Assembly (NCBI GenBank): GCA_009929855.1
Contig: RZZN01000018.1
Location: 1-64,000, forward strand
Origin: Gammaproteobacteria bacterium
GTDB taxonomy: Bacteria > Pseudomonadota > Gammaproteobacteria > Chromatiales > Chromatiaceae
Direction: 5' to 3'
DNA: 64,000 nucleotides
The notes under the pieces: model-generated
What the model saw: the letters and a program-made list of their open reading frames with translations, nothing else
Database searches by the model: none
Told to the model about the DNA's origin: nothing
Position numbers and translations under genes: made by a program
Shown: positions 44,173-52,226 of the stretch, one piece after another
How the letters are laid out: every line of letters begins with the position of its first letter
Position numbering within the stretch: position 1 is the stretch's first letter

Positions 44173-45459
44173 ATGACGAGTGCCGAGCTCGCACCGCTGG
44201 ACGCCGATGGCCCCTCGAAGGGGCTCGATCAGATCTCGCTGCTCAGCAGCGACGAACGGCTCAAGGGACGTCCGCGGCTCTGTAGTGACTGCGGGTTCTG
44301 CGACAGCAGTCTCAAGCTGCTAATGTCGCAGACCTGCACCTTCGTTCGCAACCAGACCAGCGAGATCGAGCAGCGTCTGCACGGACGCACCCGCCAAGAC
44401 GGCGACGAGGGCCGCTTCGGGATCTTTCGCGCCATGCATGCCGCGCGCATGGCCCGCCCCAATCCCAAGGCCCAATGGACCGGGATGGTGACCGCACTGG
44501 GCGCGCGTCTGCTCGAGCTGGGTCGGGTCGAGGCGGTGATCACCACCGGCGCGGCGCCCGGAACCCGCTTCAAGGCCCAACCCCTGCTGGCGCGCACCCC
44601 CGCCGAGGTCCTGGCCACCGCCGGCAACAAGCCCTGCCTGTCCCCGAGCCTGGGTCTGATCGACGCGGTGCGCGAGCAAGGCATCAAGCGTCTGGCGGTG
44701 ATCGGCACCGGCTGTCAGGTGCATCAGCTGAGGGTCGCCGAGGCCGAGCTAGGGCTGGAGCGCCTGGATGTCATTGGCATCCCCTGCAGCGACAACGTGA
44801 CCTATCCGGATCTGGAATATTTTCTCACCCAGGTCTCGCGCTCGCCTCACACCGTGGTCCATCACGAGTTCATGCAAGACTTCAGACTCTGGATGCGTCA
44901 CGAGGACGGTCATGTCGAGCGTCTGAACTATATCGACTTCCCGATGGACAAGCTGCACGGGATCTTCCCTTCGTCCTGCCTGTCCTGTTTCGATTATCCC
45001 AACACCTTGAGCGATCTCACCATCGGCTACATGGGGGCCAGCCTGGGGTGGCAATGGGTGATGGTGCGCACCCAGGCCGGCGAGGAGCTCTTCGATCTGC
45101 TGCGTCCGGATCTGGAGATGGGCGAGCTGAGCGAGGGCGGTGACCGCACCCGCGGGATGCCGCGCTTCATGGAGCGGCTCAGCCACCCACCGGGCCAGAA
45201 ACGCCCGCCCCTGCCAATCCGCAAGCTGGTCGCATTCCTGCAGCGCAGTCGCGGACCCAAGGGTCTGGAGTTCGCCCGTGCCGTCGTCGAGATGAAGCTG
45301 CTGCGCAACCTCAACTATGTGCGCAGCAAGTTCCCGCGCTTCGAGTCGCGGGTGGTGCCCGCTCATGTCTACGCGACACTCGCGCCCTATGCCGAGCTCT
45401 ATGCTCAGACCTTTGGGCGTCCACTGGTGCCGACTCCAGAGGAGCGCGGCCCGCTCTGA
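44173..45459 (+). CDS. bciB: BciB-type 8-vinyl reductase (F420 hydrogenase beta family)
   Basis: Ferredoxin-dependent reductase that converts 8-vinyl to 8-ethyl (proto)chlorophyllide in bacteriochlorophyll synthesis. The 428-residue iron-sulfur flavoprotein has an N-terminal Cys set (C37, C40, C43 in RLCSDCGFCD, and C55) and a later pair (C269, C272) in PSSCLSCFDYPN, followed by LSDLTIGYMGASLGW, the hallmark of the BciB/HCAR group. GTGCQVHQLR and IPCSDNVTYPDLEYF also match. Related HCAR enzymes reduce hydroxymethyl chlorophyll, but in a bacteriochlorophyll organism BciB is the better call. Part of a second, broken copy lies at 51901-52124. Confidence 0.85.
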   Translation: MTSAELAPLDADGPSKGLDQISLLSSDERLKGRPRLCSDCGFCDSSLKLLMSQTCTFVRNQTSEIEQRLHGRTRQDGDEGRFGIFRAMHAARMARPNPKAQWTGMVTALGARLLELGRVEAVITTGAAPGTRFKAQPLLARTPAEVLATAGNKPCLSPSLGLIDAVREQGIKRLAVIGTGCQVHQLRVAEAELGLERLDVIGIPCSDNVTYPDLEYFLTQVSRSPHTVVHHEFMQDFRLWMRHEDGHVERLNYIDFPMDKLHGIFPSSCLSCFDYPNTLSDLTIGYMGASLGWQWVMVRTQAGEELFDLLRPDLEMGELSEGGDRTRGMPRFMERLSHPPGQKRPPLPIRKLVAFLQRSRGPKGLEFARAVVEMKLLRNLNYVRSKFPRFESRVVPAHVYATLAPYAELYAQTFGRPLVPTPEERGPL

Positions 45460-45486
45460 GCGAGCCCACGCGGCGCCTCGGCAGGC

Positions 45487-46785
45487 TCAGCCCTTGACCG
45501 CGGCGTCCAGCGCGGCAAGACGCTGGAGCTTCTCGCGGATCCGGATCTCCAGACCGCGCTCGACCGGGTGATAATAGCGCCGTCCCTGCAAGGCCGGAGG
45601 GAGATAGGTCTCACCCGCGGCATAGGCCTCGGGCTCGTCGTGGGGGTAGCGATAGGCGCGGCCATGACCCAACTCCTCGAGGAGCTTGGTCGGGGCATTG
45701 CGCAGATGGACGGGAACCTCCAGCGAGCCGGTCGCGCGGACATCCGCCAAGGCCGCATCCCAGGCGAGATAGACGGCATTGCTCTTGGCCGCGCTGGCGA
45801 GATAGACGACCGCCTGGGCGAGCGCCAGCTCGCCCTCGGGCGAGCCCAGTCGCTCCTGGACCTGCCAGGCCGCCAGGGCGAGGTCGAGGGCGCGCGGGTC
45901 GGCATTGCCGATATCCTCGCTCGCCATGCGCACCACCCGGCGGGCGATATAGAGCGGATCACAGCCGCCGTCGATCATGCGAGCCAGCCAATAGAGCGCG
46001 GCATCAGGCGCGGATCCGCGCACCGCTTTGTGCAGTGCCGAGATCTGGTCGTAGAAGAGATCACCGCCCCGATCGAAGCGACGCAGACTCCCGGCCATCA
46101 CCTCGGTGATGCTGGCCGAGGTGATCTCCTCTCCGCTCGTCATCTGGACCGCCAATTCCAGCAGATTGAGTGCACGACGGGCATCGCCGTCGGCGGCCTG
46201 CGCGAGCCGTTCGAGCGCATCCTCGCCCAGGCGCAGACCACGCCGACCAAAGCCCTGGAGTGGATCGGCCAGCGCACGCCTCAGCACCTGCGCGAGGTCG
46301 GCCGGCTCCAAGGCGCGCAGCAGATAGACCCGGGCGCGTGACAAGAGCGCGTTGTTCAGCGCGAACGAGGGGTTCTCGGTGGTGGCACCGATGAAGGTCA
46401 GGGTGCCGTCCTCGACATGTGGCAGAAAGGCGTCCTGTTGGGCCTTGTTGAAGCGATGAACCTCATCAATAAAGAGCAGCGTCGGACGGCGCTCCTGCTC
46501 GCGAATGCGCTTGGCCAGCGCAACCGCGTCGCGGATGTCCTTCACGCCCGCCAGAACGGCCGAAAGACTGTGAAAATGCGCCCCCGAGACCCCGGAGACG
46601 AGACGCGCGAGCGTGGTCTTGCCCGAGCCCGGCGGGCCCCAGAAGATCATCGAGTGCAGCTGGCCGGATTCGATCGCCTGACGCAGGGGCTTGCCCGGCG
46701 CCAGCAGGTGAGCCTGTCCGAAGAAGCCGTCCAGACTGCTCGGACGCATGCGCTCGGCAAGGGGTGCCTGAGTCGAGACGGTCAT
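45487..46785 (-). CDS. rarA: Replication-associated recombination protein A
   Basis: AAA+ clamp-loader-like ATPase acting at stalled forks. The 432-residue protein has Walker [11 protein letters not shown] (residues 50-58), Walker [21 protein letters not shown], sensor [20 protein letters not shown], and the C-terminal RarA region ([20 protein letters not shown]). The lolA gene lies directly upstream, the order seen in many gammaproteobacteria. Convergent with bciB across 27 nt. Confidence 0.92.
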   Translation of the reverse strand: MTVSTQAPLAERMRPSSLDGFFGQAHLLAPGKPLRQAIESGQLHSMIFWGPPGSGKTTLARLVSGVSGAHFHSLSAVLAGVKDIRDAVALAKRIREQERRPTLLFIDEVHRFNKAQQDAFLPHVEDGTLTFIGATTENPSFALNNALLSRARVYLLRALEPADLAQVLRRALADPLQGFGRRGLRLGEDALERLAQAADGDARRALNLLELAVQMTSGEEITSASITEVMAGSLRRFDRGGDLFYDQISALHKAVRGSAPDAALYWLARMIDGGCDPLYIARRVVRMASEDIGNADPRALDLALAAWQVQERLGSPEGELALAQAVVYLASAAKSNAVYLAWDAALADVRATGSLEVPVHLRNAPTKLLEELGHGRAYRYPHDEPEAYAAGETYLPPALQGRRYYHPVERGLEIRIREKLQRLAALDAAVKG

Positions 46786-46902
46786 CCGGGTCTCCCGTGC
46801 GGCTCAGCCGCGCCCGGCGCTCGCGCGGACCCGGACCGACCGCTTGGTGTCGGGCGTGCGCTCAGGCAACATCCCCGCCCACATCCCAGCGAGTGCCTGG
46901 GC

Positions 46903-47520
46903 TCAATCGAGGGCCAGAAAATCATCCACGGCACGCTGGTCGATCTTGAAGAGATCCGGGCTCAGGCTGGTATTGCGCTCAGCCTTGGAGAAATTCAGTC
47001 GGGTGGTCTGACCGAAGCTGTCCTCCATGATGAGACTCTCCAGCTCGTCCCGCGCGAACCCCAGCTCGATGCGCACGACCTCGGTGTCCGCGGACTTAGG
47101 CCTGAGCTCGATCCACTCGCGACCGTCCGTGCTCGGGATCCTGGAGGCCTCGAAGTGCGTGTCGATGGGTCCGCCGTCGGCCAGCAAGAGTGCCGGGGTC
47201 CCCCGCAGCGCCCGGCCCTGACTCTGATGCGAGACCTGTTTCAGATCCAGATCATGCAGATAGACCCGTTTGCCGTCGGCGATGATGACCTGACGATTGG
47301 GCGAGTCGTATTCCCAACGAAAACGACCGGGACGCTGCAAATTGAGTGTCCCCCGCGACTGCATCATCTGGGTCCGCTCGGCATTGAAGGTGAATTGCTC
47401 GAAATCGGCACGCAGACTGGTGAGTCCGGCCAGATAATCGTTGACACGGCGCGCATCCTCGGCGGCCGCCAGGGCGCCGAACGGCCCGATCAAGGCGATC
47501 GACAGGAGCAGGATCCGCAT
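46903..47520 (-). CDS. lolA: Outer-membrane lipoprotein carrier protein LolA
   Basis: Periplasmic chaperone that carries lipoproteins from LolCDE to LolB. The 205-residue precursor has a signal peptide (MRILLLSIALIGPFGALAAA) and the LolA core: LTSLRADFEQFTFN, RGTLNLQRPGRFRWEYDSPN, IIADGKRVYLHDLDLKQVSH, and the C-terminal RTRLNFSKAERN-like half (TTRLNFSKAERNTSLSPDLF). ATG at 47520 starts the signal peptide; the frame is open upstream to 47601 without meaning. 117 nt upstream of rarA. Confidence 0.9.
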   Translation of the reverse strand: MRILLLSIALIGPFGALAAAEDARRVNDYLAGLTSLRADFEQFTFNAERTQMMQSRGTLNLQRPGRFRWEYDSPNRQVIIADGKRVYLHDLDLKQVSHQSQGRALRGTPALLLADGGPIDTHFEASRIPSTDGREWIELRPKSADTEVVRIELGFARDELESLIMEDSFGQTTRLNFSKAERNTSLSPDLFKIDQRAVDDFLALD

Positions 47521-47838
47521 CAGGCCCGGGCGCGACAGTGACCCGGATGATACCGAGATCCCTCGGCGGCAAGGTCTGAGCGAGCAAGGGTCGAAGATCA
47601 TGGTCAGTCCCGAAGCGGTCGAATGTCAACCTGGAGAGACAAGCAAAGCGGCCAAAGATTCAGTCCTCGACCGGTGGCGGGGCCCGCACCTCGCGGTTGC
47701 CGTTGGTCTGCGCCGGTCCCACGATGCCGATCCACTCCCCGCGATCCCGTCGATACCCTTGGACAAAGCCCATATCTTGACTGGACCAAAGCTCACCCAA
47801 CCAACCGTCCATCCATCATCCCTCAGGTCTTGATCACC
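47521..47838. other. Divergent spacer between lolA and the gene at 47839
   Basis: 318 nt that must contain the lolA promoter and that of the plus-strand gene. A 50-codon minus-strand small ORF (47660-47812) is the only coding candidate. I did not find a clear sigma-70 promoter. Confidence 0.4.
47660..47812 (-). CDS. Candidate small protein upstream of lolA
   Basis: A 50-codon frame starting at ATG 47812 and ending TGA at 47660. The peptide begins MDGWLGELWSSQDMGFVQGY, continues RRDRGEWIGIVGPAQTNGNR, and ends EVRAPPPVED. Its even, protein-like composition differs from the Arg/Pro/Ala-rich antisense frames common here, and a purine-rich GGGATGATGG precedes the ATG. It lies 139 nt upstream of lolA on the same strand. 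I do not recognise it; it could also be the 3' end of a decayed gene. Confidence 0.35.
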   Translation of the reverse strand: MDGWLGELWSSQDMGFVQGYRRDRGEWIGIVGPAQTNGNREVRAPPPVED

Positions 47839-48525
47839 ATGGATCTTCCCTTCACGCATCGACCTGGGCGTCGCGAGCGACATCTGCGACGCCGGCATGA
47901 AAACCCGCTGTTCGCCTGGCCACCGCGCGAGGTCGAGCCTGAGGTGCTGTTGGAGGCACAACGCGCCGATCACGAGGAGATGGAGGCCTTTCGCGAGGAC
48001 TTTCGCGCGCTGGTGCAGCGTGCCGTCGAGCTCCCGCCCGATGCCGGCAGCGAGTTGGTCCTCACCTTGAAAGAGTCGCTCGAGCGTCTCTACGAGCAGT
48101 CCTGCGGGTTGCCCGAGCACCATGAGTCCGAGCAAACGGCGCTGCGCAAGCTGATCGGTCTCATCATGCAGGCGGTCAGGCGCGCCGCCGGGACCGACCC
48201 GCTCGCCCGCCAGGAATTGGCCGAGGAGGAAGAGGCGCGCGAGATCCATTTCAGGCTGTTGCAACAACCGCTGGTCGCCGATCTACTGCATCCCGAGTCG
48301 CCCATCCAACCCGCGGAGCTGGCCGCATCCGTGCTCACTGCCACCCTCGATGAGGTCGCGGCAATCCTGGAGATCCTGGACCCGGTCCAATGCACCGAGC
48401 TTGCTGATCAGGCCATTGACCTGCTCGAGGACCGGGCGGCGCGTGGGGTCGAGATCACCGCGGCACGGCAACGACTCGCGATCATCCTCGCCAGCCTGGG
48501 CCGCGAAGGGTCGACTCGACACTGA
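47839..48525 (+). CDS. Hypothetical helical protein
   Basis: A 228-residue, Glu- and Leu-rich, largely helical soluble protein without recognisable motif (HRPGRRERHLRRRHENPLFA near the N terminus, then amphipathic helices such as LVLTLKESLERLYEQSCGLP and a C-terminal DEVAAILEILDPVQCTELAD). It has no signal peptide or membrane segment. ATG at 47839 was chosen because residues upstream in the open frame are low-complexity and antisense-like; no strong ribosome site is seen. The position before the polyferredoxin stub may be accidental. Function unknown. Confidence 0.6.
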   Translation: MDLPFTHRPGRRERHLRRRHENPLFAWPPREVEPEVLLEAQRADHEEMEAFREDFRALVQRAVELPPDAGSELVLTLKESLERLYEQSCGLPEHHESEQTALRKLIGLIMQAVRRAAGTDPLARQELAEEEEAREIHFRLLQQPLVADLLHPESPIQPAELAASVLTATLDEVAAILEILDPVQCTELADQAIDLLEDRAARGVEITAARQRLAIILASLGREGSTRH

Positions 48526-49100
48526 AACCGCCCTGACCGAACAACATCGCGCCGGGCGCGAGCCCGATCCGCACGGCATGCCGGCTGACCCGCCTGGGTT
48601 GGGTTGAGCCAGGCCGGACCACCATGACCCGCACCCGCCTCCAACAGCGACGCGCCTGGTTACAGGTCGGCTTCTTCGTGCTCTTCGTGCTGGCACCGCC
48701 GCTGGATCTCTTCCGCATCGACCTCACGCTCGGTCATGCGATTCTGCTCGGCCAGGACTGGACACTCGGCATCGATGACTTTCTCGCCGGACAGAGCGGC
48801 ATCGGCGACACCACCCTCAATCTCGGCCTGCACCCAGGTGCAGCATGGCGAGCCGCGACACAGCCTGCTGCAGTGGGGCGAGGATGAGCGCGCCCGTGCT
48901 GTCGTCACGGGTCGGCCGGACAGGGTGCGAGTAGAATCTGATCCAGATGATCCGCTGAACCCGGTCCAAGCTCAGGATCCGGCCTGGCATGGCCCGTCCT
49001 GGCATCCGGGTGGCGCCGCGGATCCATTGTCATGAGTGCCCGGAGACGGTTGCAGAGCAGCTGGCTCGGGCACACCACGCTCGGTCACTGAGGAGGCGTC
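48526..49100. other. Spacer with polyferredoxin stub
   Basis: 575 nt between the hypothetical gene and the norD-like gene. It contains the truncated polyferredoxin frame (48624-48887). The remainder, about 48890-49100, holds no convincing gene or repeat, and looks like the scar of deleted genes. Confidence 0.4.
48624..48887 (+). pseudogene. NapH/CcoG-like 4Fe-4S polyferredoxin, N-terminal stub
   Basis: The 87-codon frame starts RLQQRRAWLQVGFFVLFVLA, PPLDLFRIDLTLGHAILLGQ, matching the first membrane helix and following loop of NapH/CcoG-type membrane polyferredoxins. The other helices, the CGWxCP motif and the 4Fe-4S clusters are all missing: similarity stops after about 70 codons and the frame ends at 48887. 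It is a truncated relic, found immediately upstream of the norD-like and nnrS genes. A short bona fide membrane protein is a less likely reading. Confidence 0.6.
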
Positions 49101-50336
49101 ATGGAAGAGCAGGTCGGTACTCTCTGGCATCGCGCCATCACCCGGCTCTCGCAGCGGCGTCATCCGCAGGCGGCGGTGACGCTCGCGGAGGTCGCGGGCG
49201 GGATTGGCATCCTGTTTCGCGCACTCGGCGGCGACGGCGGCCTGCAGGTCGAGAGCACCGAGGCCAGCGCGCATGGCGCAAGACGCGGCCTGCTGCAGCG
49301 CATTGCCGGGCTCGACGACAAGGCGGAACTGGCCTGGCGCGACGCGCGCGCATTAGGCCTGCCGGCCCGCCTCGTTCGGTTTCCGGAACGCTCGCTGAAT
49401 CGCGATCCCTATCTCTGGCTGGCCGCACTCGCCGCGCAGCAGCGCGCCCCCAGCAGCGACTGGCTGGTCGAGAGCCAGGCCCTGACCGCGCTGGCCTTGA
49501 GTCGCTGCCCCGGCTTGCGGCCCCGCTATCAGCGGCTGCTCGCGGCCCATTTGGAGACGCGTCCCGATCCGCGCCGTCTGCGCCATCAATTCCAGGCGCT
49601 CGCCCCGGCCCGGCTCTGGCAGCGGGGCCAGAGCGACGGACAGGAGGTCGATCTCGACGCCTATCTGCGCTTCGCCACCGCTCGTCACGCCGGCGCGGGC
49701 ACCCACGGCGATGGGCTCTATCGGGACATGCGCCGAGGGGCGCGGGATCTGGTCTGCCTACTCCTTTCGGATCTCTCGCTGTCGACCGACACCTGGATCG
49801 ACGACCGCACGCGTGTCATCGATGTCATTCGCGACAGCCTCTTCCTGTTCGCCGAGAGCCTCGCGGCGACCGGTGATCGTTTCGCGATGCTCGGCTTCTC
49901 CTCGCGCCGTCGCGACCCGGTGCGGGTCCATTCGCTGAAAGACTTCGACGAGCCCCATGGCACAGCGGTCCGGAGCCGCATCGCGGCGATCAAGCCGGGC
50001 GATTACACCCGCATGGGCGCGGCCATCCGCTATGCCAGTCGTCAACTCGGGGCGCAGCCGGGTGGGCGACGTCTGTTGCTGATCCTTTCCGACGGCAAGC
50101 CGAACGACCTCGACCGCTACGCAGGCCGCCATGGGATCGAGGATACCCGCCGGGCCGTTCACGAAGCACGGCGCGCCGGCCTCTCCTGCTTCTGTGTCAC
50201 CATCGATCAGCAGGGCAACGATTACCTGCCGCATCTGTTTGGAACCGGGGGCTACATCGTCCTCCGGCGCCCGGCGGAGCTGCCGAAGCGTCTTCCATTG
50301 CTATACGCGCGCTTGACGGCGAGCGATTCGAGATGA
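49101..50336 (+). CDS. norD: NorD-like VWA-domain protein
   Basis: A 411-residue protein like NorD, the factor that with the NorQ ATPase activates nitric oxide reductase. The N-terminal part (TLWHRAITRLSQRRHPQAAV) fits NorD, and the C-terminal von Willebrand A domain has MIDAS residues in CLLLSDLSLSTDTW and a later LLLILSDGKPNDLDRY. It is shorter than usual NorD proteins (about 600 residues); the linker region between the two parts is missing. No norC, norB or norQ occurs in the window. ATG at 49101 follows GAGGCGTC. It is followed closely by nnrS, so it keeps a nitric-oxide context. Confidence 0.78.
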   Translation: MEEQVGTLWHRAITRLSQRRHPQAAVTLAEVAGGIGILFRALGGDGGLQVESTEASAHGARRGLLQRIAGLDDKAELAWRDARALGLPARLVRFPERSLNRDPYLWLAALAAQQRAPSSDWLVESQALTALALSRCPGLRPRYQRLLAAHLETRPDPRRLRHQFQALAPARLWQRGQSDGQEVDLDAYLRFATARHAGAGTHGDGLYRDMRRGARDLVCLLLSDLSLSTDTWIDDRTRVIDVIRDSLFLFAESLAATGDRFAMLGFSSRRRDPVRVHSLKDFDEPHGTAVRSRIAAIKPGDYTRMGAAIRYASRQLGAQPGGRRLLLILSDGKPNDLDRYAGRHGIEDTRRAVHEARRAGLSCFCVTIDQQGNDYLPHLFGTGGYIVLRRPAELPKRLPLLYARLTASDSR

Positions 50337-50352
50337 CAGCGAGCAAATCGAG

Positions 50353-51663
50353 ATGAGAGCAGACATGCAACAATCCCATCGATCGGGCGCCCGGGGGCCA
50401 GCGAGATCAGACGCCGAAGGGGCCGGGGCCTCCAGGAGAGGACAGTCCAAGCGATCGGGTCACGAAGGGTCCGGGGAACCAAGAACCAGAGGGGCGGGGC
50501 GATCCGGCCTGGGTTCACTCCCCGTGCTGGCGCTCGGTTTTCGCCCCTTCTTTCTACTCGCCGGGATCAGCGCCATTCTGATGATCCTGCTCTGGCTGGG
50601 CATGTTGGCCGGGCAGGTTCCCCCGCCCGCCCATCTGGCGGGCCCAGGCTGGCACGCACACTCGCTGCTCTACGGCTATCTCAGCGCGGTGATCGCCGGT
50701 TTCCTGCTCACGGCGGTGCGAAATTGGACCAACATCGACACCCCGACCGGACTGCGCCTCGGAGCCCTCGCCGCGCTCTGGATCGCCGCCCGCGGCGCGC
50801 CCTGGGTCCCCGCGCCGGTGTGGCTGATCATCGGTCTGGATTTGAGCTTCTACCCCGCCCTGGCGGCCGCCCTCTGGCGACCGCTCTGGTCGGGGCCGAA
50901 CCCCGTGAATCGCGTCTTTCTCGGTCTATTCGGGGGCATGACGCTGGCCGCCCTCATGGTTCATCTCGATGCGCTCGGCCTGCTCGACGGCGCTGGCCCG
51001 CGCGGCCATCGTCTGATGTTGGACCTGACGCTGCTCGCCGTCCTGCTGATCAGCGGGCGGGTCATGCCCTTTTTCATTGAACGCGGGATCGCCAGCGCCC
51101 GCCCACGCGTCATCCCCTGGGCCGAGCGGCTGAGTCTCGCGCTGGGCGGCGCCCTGTTGGTCGCCGACCTGGCGCAGCCGATGGGCCGCCTCGCCGGCGG
51201 GCTGGCGATCGGGCTCGGTGTGGTGCAGTTGATCCGCCTGGCTGGCTGGCACCATCCGCGGATCTGGACGACACCCATGTTGACCGTGCTCTACTGCGGT
51301 CTGCTCTGGCTCGCCTGCGGCTTGATCCTGGATGGCCTCCCGGCGTTCAGCGCGCTGCCCCCGCGCGGCGCACTGCACACCCTCACGGTCGGCGCCATCG
51401 GCGTGCTCACCCTTGGCATGATGGCGCGCGTGGCCGTGGGACACACGGGCCGACCCATGCGGGCGGCCCCGCTCACCCTCCTGGCCTTCGTGTTGATCAA
51501 CCTTGCGGCCGCCGTGCGCGGTCTGGTCCTGATCAGCGCGCCCGGCCACTATCAGGACGCGCTGATGATCAGCGGTTGGTGCTGGATCGGCGCCTTCGGA
51601 CTCTTTCTCTGGGTGCACGGGCCGATGCTGCTGCGTCCCCGTCCTGATGGGCGCCCTGGTTAG
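50353..51663 (+). CDS. nnrS: NnrS-family heme-copper membrane protein
   Basis: A 436-residue polytopic membrane protein of the NnrS family, which counters nitric-oxide stress in denitrifiers and others. Family marks: VLALGFRPFFLLAGISAILM, then WHAHSLLYGYLSAVIAGFLL with the conserved His pair, TAVRNWT, SGRVMPFFIERG, and GVLTLGMMARVAVGHTGRPM. About twelve membrane segments can be drawn. The first ~50 residues are Ser/Arg/Gly-rich and dispensable-looking; ATG at 50353 or 50365 are both possible. Only 16 nt separate it from norD. Confidence 0.88.
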   Translation: MRADMQQSHRSGARGPARSDAEGAGASRRGQSKRSGHEGSGEPRTRGAGRSGLGSLPVLALGFRPFFLLAGISAILMILLWLGMLAGQVPPPAHLAGPGWHAHSLLYGYLSAVIAGFLLTAVRNWTNIDTPTGLRLGALAALWIAARGAPWVPAPVWLIIGLDLSFYPALAAALWRPLWSGPNPVNRVFLGLFGGMTLAALMVHLDALGLLDGAGPRGHRLMLDLTLLAVLLISGRVMPFFIERGIASARPRVIPWAERLSLALGGALLVADLAQPMGRLAGGLAIGLGVVQLIRLAGWHHPRIWTTPMLTVLYCGLLWLACGLILDGLPAFSALPPRGALHTLTVGAIGVLTLGMMARVAVGHTGRPMRAAPLTLLAFVLINLAAAVRGLVLISAPGHYQDALMISGWCWIGAFGLFLWVHGPMLLRPRPDGRPG

Positions 51664-51825
51664 CCCGGCACGCTGGCGGCTGCAACCAGGCCGCTTGCCA
51701 ATTCGATCCGACACGCACGCGGGTTGCCGAGGCAGACACCGACTGGCAGGGCACGCACAGACACACGATCAAGGGCGACGAGGGGGCCCAGATCCTGGCC
51801 GGTGGCGGCAGAAGGGATCAGCTCG

Positions 51826-51926
51826 ACGCGATCGCAGTGCACCGCGCAGTGATTGCAGGCCGGTTTGTCCTCCTGAAATGGACAGTTGTCCAAACTCGAC
51901 TGTCCGATGGACAAACTGCACGGCAT
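51826..51926 (-). pseudogene. YgbA_NO (nitrous oxide-stimulated promoter) family fragment
   Basis: The minus frame reads SLDNCPFQEDKPACNHCAVH ending CD, which matches the core of the YgbA_NO family (RLDxCxxxExKPTCxxCPxHCY), including four Cys. The conserved N-terminal part with its own CxxC and the C-terminal part are missing; upstream lies the bciB fragment on the other strand. The family is linked to nitric-oxide response, consistent with norD and nnrS next door. The frame stays open to 51660 but without further similarity. Confidence 0.55.
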
Positions 51927-52124
51927 CTTCCAGTCCTCGCGTCTATCCTGCTAGGATGATCCCAACACACTCAGCGATCTGACCATCGGCTCCATGGGCG
52001 CGACGCTCGGCTGGCAATTCGAAGTCAGTGTCCTCGCTTCGAGTCACGGGTGGTGCCCTACCATGTCTATGAGACACTCGCCCCCGACGCGCCGCTCAAT
52101 GCGCAGACCTTCGGGCGATCCTAG
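51901..52124 (+). pseudogene. Broken partial copy of bciB
   Basis: The plus strand reads PMDKLHGIFQSSRLSC, a stop, DDPNTLSDLTIGSMGATLGW, then after a deletion and frame change RFESRVVPYHVYETLAPDAP and NAQTFGRS with a stop. The intact bciB at 44173-45459 has PMDKLHGIFPSSCLSC, FDYPNTLSDLTIGYMGASLG and RFESRVVPAHVYATLAPYAE, ending NLYAQTFGRP-like. About 80 codons between the blocks are missing, one essential Cys is Arg, and a stop interrupts the frame. It is the decayed 3' part of a paralogue or duplicate about 7 kb from the intact gene. Confidence 0.85.
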
Positions 52125-52226
52125 GCCCCAGCGGAGGCGGAGCTCGCGTCGACCTGAGCCCACTCCGGCAGGGCACGCGCGGCACCCGCTCCGACCCGGC
52201 CGCGCGCCGGTCGGGGCCGCCCGGGC

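Larger units (their letters stand above)
51664..52226. other. Relic-filled spacer downstream of nnrS
   Basis: 563 nt with no intact gene. It holds two recognisable remnants: a minus-strand YgbA_NO-type Cys motif (about 51826-51926) and a plus-strand broken copy of bciB (51901-52124). The remainder is without signal. Confidence 0.6.
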
